A DNA stretch of 64,000 bases. It comes from Dromaius novaehollandiae (Eukaryota > Chordata > Aves > Casuariiformes > Dromaiidae). Position numbers and translations under genes: made by a program. Shown piece after piece: positions 1 to 12,700 of this stretch. The stretch's first letter is position 1, and each line of letters opens with the position of its first letter. The notes under the pieces were generated by a model. The model ran no database searches and had not been told where the DNA came from. It saw only the letters and a program-made list of their open reading frames with translations. The stretch covers positions 143,798,721 to 143,862,720 of the forward strand of contig NC_088098.1 in assembly GCF_036370855.1 (NCBI RefSeq), given 5' to 3'.

Positions 1-3000
1 ACAATGTAAATCTCACTTACCCCTTACATGGACTAGAAGAAAACCAAGGCACAAAAGAAGGATAGTTCGTAATCTCCCCATGGTCTTCTATGCAGTGCTC
101 TGATTGTGCCAGTTGTTCTTGTGAGCGATGACAACGATAGATGTTGCAACCGCAGTGCCAAGGTTTCAGGGAAACCCTTTTAATGAGTGGCTCTACCTGA
201 AGAGTTCACTCACCATCAAACTAGAGCACTGAGGAATCAGAACAGAGAGAAGTCCCTAAAAACCTGCTCCTATTTGTTACAGGACAAATAACAAAAGCAG
301 ACAACCGCTCTACAACCAAGCCATGAGTAGCAATGTAGGTGCCACCTGCCCTCTAAGAAACCTATTTATCAACCAGGCAGCTAACGTGGAGGGAAAGGAA
401 ACCAGCACTAGCACCCAATAAGAAGGGAGCCAGCGCTCTCTTAATCCACCTCCTTCCCTGAGGGAAAGCCAACCCGTTTTGCATCTTCCCCTGCAAAGTA
501 GGGTGTGGTGCTGTAGGAGCTAAAATAACTCATCAGAGGAGACAGGCCTAGTCTGAAGTGTACCTGAAAAATCTCTCATATATCTTCTATACACAAAGAG
601 CTGTCCCTTAACTCACTTTTTGGACTGGTGATAGAGGAAATCCTGTCAAAATCCTAATCAGTAACTAAAGCAGTGGAATTGGGGAAGTGGAGGACAAGAA
701 TCTGCTCTGCAGAGACTCAGGGATTGTCTACAGAGGGATAACAAAAAAAATCTGGGATGATAAACTCAAAATGCAATGTCATACTCCTGAACTGAAGTGT
801 GCTAAGCTCCCTGGTAGATGCCCCTATTCATAAAGCAAATTTTGTCTGTATGACTTTTTGCATTGATCTAAACACATTTTTAAATACAGATATCCACACA
901 CATCCTAAAGAAAGAAAGATCTCAGATAATGTGATAGCACAGTCTGAGCAGAAGAACAAAAAGCTTTGGAAAGTGAACAGACATCAAAGATACATACATG
1001 AACGTATGTCAACATCACTGACGTGATTTAAATACAGTTTTGTCATTGTATCTCTCTAGCAAACATGTATGCCCATGCATTTGTGCATTGAAGCGGGTTA
1101 TCACTGTCACACTGGTGCCCTGCTCCAAAAAGAACCCTGGTCCACTGCTCCCTCTCGTTTGGGTTAAGCTGCAGATGTTTTTGCCATTGCTATTTTGACT
1201 ACAGCAGCAAATACACTCAGGACATTGTTACCATTAATAGCAGATCCATACGCTGCTGATGTTGCTGGGTGATCCAATCTGATCTGGAGCAAAGGTGGGC
1301 CCCAAGTGCATTCTTGTTGAAATACCTGGAACATATGATGAAGAGTTTGCATGAAATTCATACTTCTGTGTTAATTGCAAGAAAACAGATGATCCAACCT
1401 AAGCTGGACTGATAAAAGATGACAGTTCTGGATCTTGCAAGAAGCTTGATGTTTGAGGTAATTGGCATATTTTTTTCCCACAAATTTGAATCAATATAAT
1501 AGGAATAGGTTTATGTTGTAGTGGCTTTTTGTATCACACGGCTGCACCATTTTTAAGTTAGTAATAGAAACCATAAAGTTGAATTTATGTGTTATGATTC
1601 TGCTTGTCAAAGCCAATTGCTGAACCTCAGAAAAGTTAAGAACATTTAGGTTTGAGAGATGACTTTGTCAACCACAGACATCACAGACATTCACTAGCTT
1701 TATTTCCAAACGGTTGTTCTCATGAGTGAAGTCCTACCTAAATGCCTTATCTCAACTGACTGCTGATAGTAGCCAAAGTTATCTTTGGGATAACTTATTG
1801 GCGGCATTGAAGATTATTAAATTAAGTTTGAAGATGATACACCCCTTGTCTATTTCTTCTGTCTAGCTAAACAAAAGCAATAAATACAAAGGTGGCATAG
1901 GAAGGGTGAGCTGGATGAACAGACCCAGTGTGGGAGTCAGGATGTCCCAAATACTTACCCAAGTTCTGTTCCAGTGCCTTGCAGGAGCTTTTTAATATCA
2001 GCTCTCTCTGTCAAATAGACATGCAACCACTAGCCAAAAATATCAACTAAACAATATTGAATTTTGAACACAAATACAGGGCCTTACAACCAACTATAAA
2101 GTGTGTTTTTGTCACTTTGAGAAATCATTTACCCATCTTTTCCTATTGAAAAGCTTTGCCTACATTCACCTGACATGGCTCATGACTTGCCTTATTTTTG
2201 TACTTGTTCTTTCAGGAAAAAAAAAGAAATATACTTAAGAAATAGCAAATGGGTGGAGAGATGGAGCCAGTAGGTCTGTCTGTTCTCTACACCATATACT
2301 TTTACCCTGTCTTTTAAATGAGACAAGCTAAAGGAAAACAAGAGGATAGTCACAACTTAGCAGTTGTAGCCCCATCCTTCCTGTGGGCAGAGGTTAGACA
2401 TTGCTGTCCTTAGCACAGGTGACCTGCTCTATGAGTCTATCGGAGATGAAAGAACCAAATTATAAACTAGAACTACTTGGGAAGGCCACTAACATCCTAC
2501 AGTATTAATCTTTTGTCATAAAAATAGAAATATTTTAATTAAAACCTTGAAACATCTGGTAATTCGAGACATTAATCTAAATGTAAGCCAAACACACAAG
2601 TGATTCAGTGATACAATTTCTTGGCAATAGAAGAATACAGTTGCTACATGCAAGCTATGATGCTTGCTAAAACTTCAGTAGTTTTCACAGACAGATGGAA
2701 GAACATGTATTTTAGTATTTAATCCTTGTGGTTCTTTAAGTATTCCAAATGTAGGGGTTTGAATAAACTGTATTTTTACTCAATTCAAATGTTATAGTCT
2801 TTTTCCTGTCCTTAATCATCTCTTCACTTTTTTCGAGTGTGTCCTCTATTTCAGCATAACAGAAAACAGCAAAAAAAAAAAAAAAAGCTTTGCAATTTAT
2901 GAAAAACTTAAGACCTGCTTCAGAATCTTCACAAGTGAAAACCACACAGCAAAAAAAAAAAAAAAAAAGAAAAAAAAAAAGAAAAAAGGGAGAGCCTCTG

Positions 3001-6000
3001 CCCCAGGAACAGGAGAGTTTAAATAGTGACCTAAAAGAATGTCAGAAAAATGCTGAAATACATGACTGGGCATGCAGGCATGCAATTAAGCTCTACGTAA
3101 ACTGAAAGGTGAGTGTGTTAAAAGGTGATTTCCTTAACATTCAAAATTTGGCACAGGTTTTGAAATGAGCATGAATAGGAGCTAAAATAAAAAGCTGCTA
3201 GATTTTATGTTTAAGAACTGCCCTGTTTTCATCTCAGCTTGACAAATTCCTTCAGATATGTTTGGATAAGTATTTGAAACAGACATCCCATTTGAAAACC
3301 CTTAAAACATTTTTAAAGCAGCCCTTTTACTGATTATCGAGGTGAACTAAATTGCAACCTCAACTCCCTTGCAGATGCTACAGTAACATGATATTCTAGA
3401 ACAAGAAGATCCTGCTTTACTTTTTTTCTCCTGTTACTTCAGGTAGCTTGAACACCACCAGGAGTGATGCAGTACTCCTCCTCAAAGGAGTAAGCTAAAC
3501 TACAACTCAGGATGGTGTGCCCAAACAACCAGACAGATTTGTGCGTTGCCATCTACTTAAGCTCATTTATTTTAATGGTGAAGGTACTTTGCAGGAGTGA
3601 AACTTGGGCCTGGAAAGGGCAGTATTTTTTCATCCCACTGCACCATCTAATTGAAGCCCGTACAGAAACTGGGACTAATTCCCAAATTGTGATCTGAAAG
3701 TCACACAGAACCCATGATGGGCAGCAGCTGATCTGTGTAAGATAACCACAAAAGTAGTTCAGTATGGTGAGAAAGAATTTTGGTGAGAAAGATAATCTTC
3801 TTTGACCCAGTAAATGTGAGAACTAACTAATAAGGATATTTAGTTAGGCAAGGCAAGAGCTATTTGGCTAGGAAGACACAAGATTGAAGTTTCAAAGGGT
3901 AGAGTGGTGTGGCATTTAGTGATATATTCCAATTAACACTCTGGTAATTGAAAAATAAGTGAACTGCTAGGCGTTATCCACAGATGGCTAACAGAAGCCC
4001 ACAAAACAGCAGTTTCTTTCTCATAAGAAGAGACTAGTCTGAGATTTCAAGCCTTTCAGCTCTTCTCTTTACTCATTTCTCTCTAGGTGGCAGCAGCCAA
4101 TCTTCCATCCTTCTTGGACAATTTCAGCTTGTGAAGCCATAAAAGGACAAAGTAAGAGGAGAGGGCTGCTGATATCAGCCTTATAATATGCATTACCTCT
4201 AAGCCTCATCTTCAGGTTTGGCTGCTTTGTGGAGGAGGAGGTAGCTGTGCCTACATTTCATGCAGCAATCTATGCCCATTTATACTGAAAAATTCAGCAA
4301 GTTTCTTACTATTTAGTCAGTTGGCAACCCCCACCATCTCATTTGGGTTTGGTCCTCTCATATCAGAGGGTGAGTAAATGACGCAAGAACCACTGCAAGG
4401 CTGTCTGCTCCTGAAGGCACCAATGACATCTGCATGGGGAACACAAACGCCCTTCTCTTTGCCATTTCTGTACGTCTATACCAAACACTCTATTTCTGCA
4501 TGTGTTTTCATTTTATTCGGTGTTACCAAATCTAACTGTTTTTGTTGTTTTTGTCATTCACACAGATGTCTTCTCCAATGCACTTCATATTGGTAAACAC
4601 CCTGTGAAAGCACTTGTGGCTGTGTGGCTACTGGCCAACTTCCTTCCAAGTTGATTGAGACTTTTGTAAGAAATAAATCTGATTTGCTGATGGAGCACCA
4701 AGAATCTCCCTTTGAAGACAGCTTCTCTGGTACAGTCCCAAACTTTTGTATTTCTAGAGCTACTAAGAAGGAAAATACTTAAACATTTTCTTTTTTTTAA
4801 ATTTATTTTTAGAAAAAAAATCACAATGTCGATAGGAGGTTTTAGTGAGTAATTTTTTGGCTTGCAAAAGCTGAGGGAGGATTCAAGAGTCTGGTTAGCT
4901 AAAAGCTAGTTGAAGCTTCCCCCGTCCCCACTTCTATCCCCAACAAAAACTGCCCTATTTCTATTTTCTCTGCACTTGGCATTGATATGAGATACCTGTT
5001 CATTCATACAGGAAAACAGTACATTTCATTTGTTTGTATTTATGTATATCAAATATTTTATATATAAATCACTTCTCCACCCCCGAACACACTTAAAGGT
5101 TTTAGCATTTTTACGCTAAAAATAAAATGGGGAAAAATAGATTTACAAATTAATTCCATAACAAAAGACTAAAATTGGTGTAAAGATTTGCAGTAAGTCA
5201 AGAAACACATATAAGAAATTGTTAAATGAATTATCCTTGACATACATTCATATTTGAATGTAGATATTTAAAGGTTTAAAATCCAAATTCATAATGATTT
5301 CCAGGATGTTCCATGAAATGTCACCTTTCTCTAGAACTTTGCCAAGTGGCTAAAGCACATCACTAAGACACATATTGTAAAACTGCATGAAAATTGGAAA
5401 CAGTTAGAATGAAAGACAACAGAACTGGTCAGGCTATTCCTTCCAGAAAGCACTAGTTATTAAACCAGACTTAGTCCTTTCACTGTTACAGGTGAGCAGT
5501 TTTCCATGTTTCTGCAGATCCTTGAAACTTTTTTGTGGCTTTCAAGAGGCACCTAAGTAATTTCAGTTGAGGATGCAACCATAGCCCTTTTCTTCCTGAT
5601 GGCAATCTTTCACAAGTCTGAAAGTACTCATCACATGTTTGTTATTTATGCTGTCCAGAGGAGGCTTATGGAGTGAGGCTGGGTTGTTCTGGTCAGTCTC
5701 GATACTACGTACTTCTGAGTTGTAGTACTGTTTCTGCCTTCTAAGTGTATATTATAAACCTTCTGAATTCAAAGTATCAAATTATTTTCTGCTAAGTTTC
5801 TGGTAAGGTAAGCCTGAAGATGCTAATCCCCACTCCCCACTACTTCATTCACAACTGCTCAGACAATTGCCAAGTATCAATCTCACAAGATGTACAAAAA
5901 TCAATTATATTTCTGGTTTACAAATCAGGCTTTTCCACATCTAACCAGCTCAGTACTTGCTAAGCAGGAAGAAGAGCCAGAAAGGCTGAAGGATGTGTGT

Positions 6001-6264
6001 ACTAATTTGGATGTTCTGAATCTGTACCAGACAGATGCAATGAAAAAAAAATGCAAAAACAAACCTCCAAATTTTTGTCTCTTAGCTGCTGAAGAACAAA
6101 TATCTTTTCCCTGGTGGCTGACCCAGGCAGCTACACAAATCGTATCAACAGCGCCCACACTAAGATCCATTATCCTAACCACACACAGTGAACCATATTA
6201 TCCAACATATATATGTTCTTCCCTAGGTAGTATTTTGCTTTCAGGTGTCCACAACATATACCAA
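1..6264. other. Sequence 3' of CD99, no gene recognised
   Basis: This AT-rich stretch has short scattered ORFs of 60-143 codons with no recognisable domains. I looked on the minus strand for a downstream CD99/XG-type gene (acidic FxLxDAL exons, a YQKKK-like membrane exon) and saw none. A-rich runs occur near 2871-2886 and 2953-2986. Confidence 0.6.
2953..2987. repeat. A-rich simple repeat
   Basis: A nearly pure run of A broken by single G bases. It could be an old retroposon tail, but no recognisable element body lies next to it. Confidence 0.8.
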
Positions 6265-6770
6265 GTTGTTTTGGGTTTGTTTTTTATTTTTTGTTTTTTA
6301 AAAAAAACTCTTCATTTTTAAGTGAAGACGTAAGAAAGTCTTCTTGGTACATTCATTTCATACAGGTTATTAAAAAAATGCTTGCACTGCCTAAAAGCAA
6401 TGGCACAACAAAACATTAACTGCTTATTGTTTTTGGAGAGGTGAGGAAAAGTTAAACATACTGAATGCACTTGAGACACACCCATTTGTCATAGGAGTAA
6501 AGGAAAGAATGTAAAGGCACAACATATTTCTACATTCCTGTCATTAAGGCCAAATATCGGTGTGCAACACTGCTTCACAGGGCTAACCATACAGAAGTAC
6601 TCAGGTCTTTTAAGTCACACTCCCAAAGATGCTTCAAACAAGGACTATTTTCTCAGTCATCTTCAGACTCTGTTGTTTACATTATACTTTTTGGTTTTCT
6701 TTTTTTTTCAGGCAGAAAGCAGGCTCTCTATTCAGTTTAATGGTCTTTTCTTCATCATGTTTTCCTTGAT
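6265..6770 (-). other. CD99: Inferred CD99 3' untranslated region
   Basis: An AATAAA hexamer on the minus strand lies at 6288-6283, within an A-rich run, and is followed by a GT-rich stretch. Cleavage near 6265 would give a 3' UTR of about 500 bases, of the same order as mammalian CD99 as I recall it. Another AATAAA at about 4800 could serve a longer form. This is inference from signals only. Confidence 0.45.
6283..6288 (-). promoter_or_regulatory. Candidate CD99 polyadenylation signal AATAAA
   Basis: The plus strand reads TTTATT, giving AATAAA in CD99 orientation 483 bases after the stop codon. The minus-strand sequence beyond it contains GTATATGTTGTGG, a plausible GU-rich downstream element. 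The A-rich context means a chance hexamer is possible. Confidence 0.45.
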
Positions 6771-6796
6771 TTAGTTCTCCAGAAGCGTGCGCTGTA
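6771..6796 (-). CDS. CD99: CD99 exon 12, C-terminus and stop
   Basis: The last coding segment follows a TTTTTAG acceptor and encodes VQRTLLEN then TAA. Human CD99 ends VQRTLLEK. The near-identity of this terminal motif confirms orthology and the end of the reading frame. Confidence 0.94.
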
Positions 6797-9700
6797 CTAA
6801 AAAGTGAAAAGACCTCAAGATTAGTATACTATGTTAGTATATATGGTAAGAACTCACTCAATACAGTATAACTGGACAGAAGACCAGTATTTGAAACTGT
6901 GGGATAAATTCAGGTAGGCAGAGGCTTGATGCTGTTTAACAAGTATCTTGCATAATGAGAGATATTACATCCCAGAATTCTCACTCAGATAACTGCATCC
7001 TGCTAGATCCATCTAGCTATCTACACTTGCAATTTGTATAACCCAACATGCACTTTCAGAGATGCCTTTGCAGTTTTGCAAAAACAAAAATTAAGTGGGG
7101 TACAGTCTGCATATCTGATGGAAATAGTGTGTTACTGAAAGAATATCCTAGTCTAGGTTATACACACTTTCAGGAAGTCCAAGAAAAGTCTACATAAAAT
7201 TTTAAAAATAAACACAAACTTGTTCTGCCATGCCATCTGACCAGGGTTAATGCAAGACTGCTTCAAAACAGAAGCTATGTTGCTACATTACTACTACAAA
7301 GGCAGAGCTAAGACACCTGACTCCCAGAACTTAGATCAGGAGTAGCACCATGCTGACCATAGTTTCCACTCAGTTTCTTGGCTCAAAACCTGCTCATGTC
7401 TGCCTGAAAAATATAGTACAGATATGAAATTTGGGGTGCAACACTTTGACATCAATATGTAGGGAGGAATAATCATTTATGATAACATACCAGGTTTGAC
7501 TTTATCAGTTAAAATTAAGTCTGCATCATCTGATCGGGAGTTCTGATGAAACTTGCAGCCAAAAATTTTAGCATACCCTGACTGCAACTCATGTGTTATC
7601 TGCCTTTGGTAGAGGTCTTTGAACAATAGTGCTTGTTTCACTATCACATGGCTGAATTGAGGGTAACATGCCTATCTCCAATCCTGATTTCAATAGCCTG
7701 TGACAAGAAAATGGTCTCTCCTTGACAGTTTCATATATTTAAGAGCTTAAAAGAAAAATGTCTGTAAGAGGATCATGAGCCAGCTGGAAGCCTTTAGTAA
7801 AAGATGAATACCTATAAGAAATAAGGCATACTTTTTTAGTTAAATTATAAAAACAGAACCAGTTCTGCTAGTTTTAAGTTAAGCCCACAGAAGAATATAT
7901 TGCAGATTTATACTGATGTGAGATTTTAATAGCCAGTATTTCAAAGACAGTCAGAAAACTTCAGCATGAGGCTGTTTTGCTTCTTCCTTTGTTGATCAGT
8001 CACGAAGTCTAAAAAGCAAAGTTTTTACCTATTTTGTTTCAAAAATTCCCCAAACGTATCTATGGCTTTCCTGTAGTTCAATCAGCTGTTCCATCAGCTA
8101 AGTACCTTAGACAGCCATATCCATTCTAAATTAGGAAGAATGAGGTTGTTAGGTTTTTTGTTGTTTTAGAACAGCTTCTGTCTTCTGCTGTCAAAATTGT
8201 AGAAAGATATTATTTGATGATTCTTTCATAAAAGAATTCTCTGTTCACAACACAGAACATGTTACAAAGACGTGCTAGTAAGTTCAGTCTTCCTTGCCTC
8301 CAATAAGTTTTATCTCTGTCCAGACACTGTTAACCTTTTGTTAATGTGCATTCTTGCAGAGTTCTATATGGGTTTATGACGAAACAATATCAGATTCCTA
8401 TCAGACTCAGCATACACTAATAGAACACCTGTCAGCTAATTGCAGTTACGTATTACACTAAAGGATCAGTCTTGTGTTCTTGTAATTGGCTTTAATAATA
8501 CTTTTACAAACAAAAGTCAATTCCTCTTTACTCTAAGTTCCTGTATTTCAGGGACCCCTCAAGACAATCAACCAATGTGTTCAAAGAATTAAAATTACAG
8601 AAGAATGGCCAAATAATCAGAACTGAAATCTTGATTCAGTTCAAAGTTAGCTGTCGTGGTAGTTACAAGCATTTGGTTAACGAAAAGATACAGTGAATTT
8701 TCTCCACTAAGTTTAATGTCAACAAAGTGCATTTAGTAAGATCACCACCAAAAAACTTGCTCTTCCATCTAAATTATTCTCTTACCAGGTGGCTCAGATT
8801 GTGCTCCATGATGGCTTTCCATATTCACATTCTCTTGATCTGCTGAGAAACAAACAGATATTTAATATTCAGATTCTCTTCACTTCAAAGTTGTTGATTG
8901 CCAGAGATAATCTAGTATGAGAGAAGGAACAGAACTGAAACTGGGCTACTGAGAGATGTTGAGTTTCCCTTGTATTGCCTACATCATTTTATTGCACATG
9001 GTAGACTGCACTCAATTTCCAGACACCCGGAATTCCCAAATATCAGTGTCTGTCTGGATTGCTGCTCTATCCTCTCCCTTCAGCAACCACTCAGGAGGAC
9101 TGGAAAAGACATAAACAAAGCTTATGTCTCACCTATCAGCCACAGTACTCCCCAAATTCTCTGATCCAAATTACATCTTATTTAGGTGAAAAGAAAGTAG
9201 ACAGCAAGCAATAGACCACTGCAGAAGAAGAATCATTTTGGGATGAACATCTGGGTAGTTGTCATAAGCCAATATGCAGGCAAGCATTTTTAGAAGACAC
9301 AAAGGCAAGATTTAAAAAATAGAAATGATATAGTATTTTCCAGGAAGATAGTCTATAAATCCCAATCTCCACCCAATTTTCAAAAAGAAAAGTTCTCCTG
9401 CAGTCTCTCCTGCTCACACTCTAGCACGAGGTGGTATTATTTTAAGGAACACAGAGACTTAAGTCAGTCTGTTTCTGAAAGTCCAAATTTTGGGCATTCT
9501 TCAGTCACCCTTTCTTAGAGGACTAGTAAAAGAGGTTATTCCCCGTGAACACCAATTCACTAAGCTATTAAAACTACCTGATGTATAAAATCAATTTTTA
9601 GGTCTCATATAAAATACAAAAAAAGAGAGAAGAGCTCTATAAAAGGTAGAAAGAAGTAATTTAGAAACCTTACCGCTTTGTTTGAAACAGAGTTTCTTCT

Positions 9701-12700
9701 TCTGGTAAGCAACAAAGCTAGATACTGCTCCAATTACAGTAGCAGCGACAGCACTTATAATTCCAGCTATTGCTCCCTGAGAAGCTGAAAAGAAGAGCTT
9801 AGTATAAATTTTTTAGAACTGAAAGTGATGTCAGACTTGAATTGTCTCAAAATAAAGCTTCTGAATACTTCTAAAAAGTAAAAAACATGAAATAACTGTA
9901 GTGACCAACTTTTCTCTATCTTTAAGAATAATGAAAAGTAAATCCTCTAATTTTATAATCATTCATTTCTTAGCAATGTTTATTGCTAAATAACTTGACA
10001 ATTTTCTTTTTGGTTTGGTATAAGTTCCACTAATAATTAAGAAAAGGTTACTGTTTTATAGCCAAATCTAACTTGCAGCATGCTGCACGCAATCATTGCA
10101 CCAGCATCTCTGAGATGTTATCATCACCTCACGTTATCAGACGTGAATCATCTGCAACATAAAGATCTTAAAGAATTCTGAAAGCAGAGCCTGAAGGCAA
10201 GAATTCTAGATTCCATAAAAGTTTAAAAGCTGAAACACACTGCCAGCAAATAAGCATCCTATTAGAATATTAACAATGCAGATAAGCCATTTCAAATTTT
10301 TGTTCAAATACCACGCTTCAGATGTTTTAGTATCTGTAAGACATGTAGACACCATAAATAGAAATCCATGCATTTACCCTCAGATTCTCCACCATTATTT
10401 GGATTTGAGTCCTTTCGTCCTGCAAAATGAACAAATGGTTTATTTTTTACATTTCCAAAGAACAGTGGTTTCACAACTTTTTGTTAATGGATCATGCAAA
10501 ACAACAAGCCACTTGCTAATGCAAATTTATTAAAAAATTATATAATGGATATAATTATATCCCTATAATGCTCAGCTCTCTGGCACTCGAATTTTCTCTT
10601 TTCAAAGCATAGCTCATACCAATGCCAACTTCAGCCTTTAGTGCTCAGCGCTCCTACAAAATGAAGGCAGCACACCTGTGAAACCTGATTTAATCAAGTG
10701 GCCCACCACCATAGAAAAATACTGAGTGAAGAGGAACTGCATGAAATTCTGGGGCAGCATTCGGCTGCCATGGACCAATTCAGGTCTCATGGAACCAATT
10801 ATCTTTTCCTAAAATCCCAGCCCTATTTACTAACTACCTTTGCAATTCTCCTAGCAAACAAGACAAAAGTTCTGTAAATACTAACCTTTATTTGTCACTA
10901 TGTAATTTGCACTGTTCTGTCTGAATCAGGAACCTGTGCAGATCAAAACACCACACAGGGCTCAGCAGATGCTACCTAATCCTGCTAATTTTCAAGTTTC
11001 TGCTTCAAAAGAACCTGGAAAGGTGAAAGCTTCCAAAAAAATTGGCATCAGTAATCGTTGCCCAGGACAAGTCCCTCTGAATAAGTCAGTAACTATCAAC
11101 ACAATTCAACACCAGATCAAGACACTTCAAGCTAACTCTGATCCAGAAATAGTAAAACTGCAGTAATGTATACAGGCCTAACTGAGTAAACCCATACTAA
11201 TGAGGCTAAATCTGCAGCTTAGTTCCAATGACCACGCCTGTATTGTGCTGCACCGTAATATTTAGACAGGGCAGCTTATTCAGAATGAGGTTGGTAAGCT
11301 CTAACATGGTTTTGTGTTTCTCACTGTAGGCATACCCTATATCACTTTAAAGTCTAAGGATTAGTCCATCCTGTGAGACAGGTGAATTTCTGAGAACATG
11401 CTGAGGGCCCATCCTAGGCTCCCTAACCACAAGAACTAACAGAAATAGAGAGTATGTTGCAGAAGGTCTGAAAAGAACATCTGGATGTTTTACAAAGCTG
11501 TTTTTATGGTGAATTTTGAAATAAATACCACTTTCATATCTCAATTTTAAAACCCATCTTTCTTGGCATAGCAGTAAAAATCACCGAAGATTCCAAGATC
11601 AGTTTTACTTCTTAGTCATCTGAGTTTTTTTGGCAGAGACAGAAAACACGTTGTTTTTGAACTGCAAACTATGTTCTTATGTTTCAGATAGAGAAGTAAA
11701 GGTGTTACAAGTTAGACCACGTTAACCAGTTTACAATCAAGCTGTTATTAAAAGGTCACATTGCCACGGGATCAATATGAAGCACCACCATTACCATCGC
11801 TGCCACCACCATCTCGTCCTCTTGGTAAACCGCCATTATATAGATCTGAATCATCAATGCCACCTACAGAAATAAAAATAATATTGCTTTATGTGTTCTA
11901 ATTTCAGTGAAAAGACATCCCAGGACACATAATGACATGGAACTTTTCTCTAAATCACTCAGCTGAATCTGAGTGTCTTAGGCTCAGTGTCATTGTCAGG
12001 GCACATTCAACTTTCAAAGTCTCCCCAGTCTCCAAAGCTCTTCAGCTCAGCACTGTAATACTTCAATTTTAACAGCATTACTGACTTTGGGCTTCCTGAA
12101 CAACTGAGAGAGACCAGCGTCCAAGAGCAGGCTTTATTGCACTAGCCATGGGCTTAACAAGCATGAACTTTTGTAGGCTACCTTACTGGAACAGGCCAAG
12201 TCTCACTCTCCTGTTAAAGCAGAGAAAGGACATGGGCAGGAAAAGACCATTTCTATTCAAGACTACAGCTGTGAATGTTTTTCCAGAGTTGGGTTTCTGA
12301 GTCACAACTCAGAACATGTACAACACAACTTTGAATGTGTACAACATAATAGCTAGAGGAGGAGAAGTTTAACATGCCACAGTCCAGTGGCTGCAGTATT
12401 TGCTTGGGAATGGGAAGACACAGGTGTAATTCCCTCCTCTGATTTACTGCAGGAAATTGAACCAGTTCCTCTCTATTTCCACTGGACCTATCTCATGGGG
12501 CCTGGAGTTCTCCTCCTTCCCTCCATTGCCAAATGAATCTTCAGTTCAAGCAAAGCAATACTGTTTCAAACAGCAAAGCTAAAAGCATCACATTAGAGGA
12601 AGTTTTAGCTGGGCAGCATAAGCACTGTACTGAGGCATGCAAGACCTGAATTCAAGTATCTGTTGCAAATCAAGCAGGAGAAGGAACAAGAAACCAGGAC

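Noticed and set aside
1164-1361. Minus-strand ORF of 65 codons with a well-composed sequence, open on both strands
   Set aside because: No family recognised, no splice sites that would join it to anything, and the opposite strand is partly open too. Most likely chance.
5890-6321. Plus-strand ORF of 143 codons
   Set aside because: It overlaps the end of the inferred CD99 3' UTR, has no recognisable domain and ends in a low-complexity T/A run.
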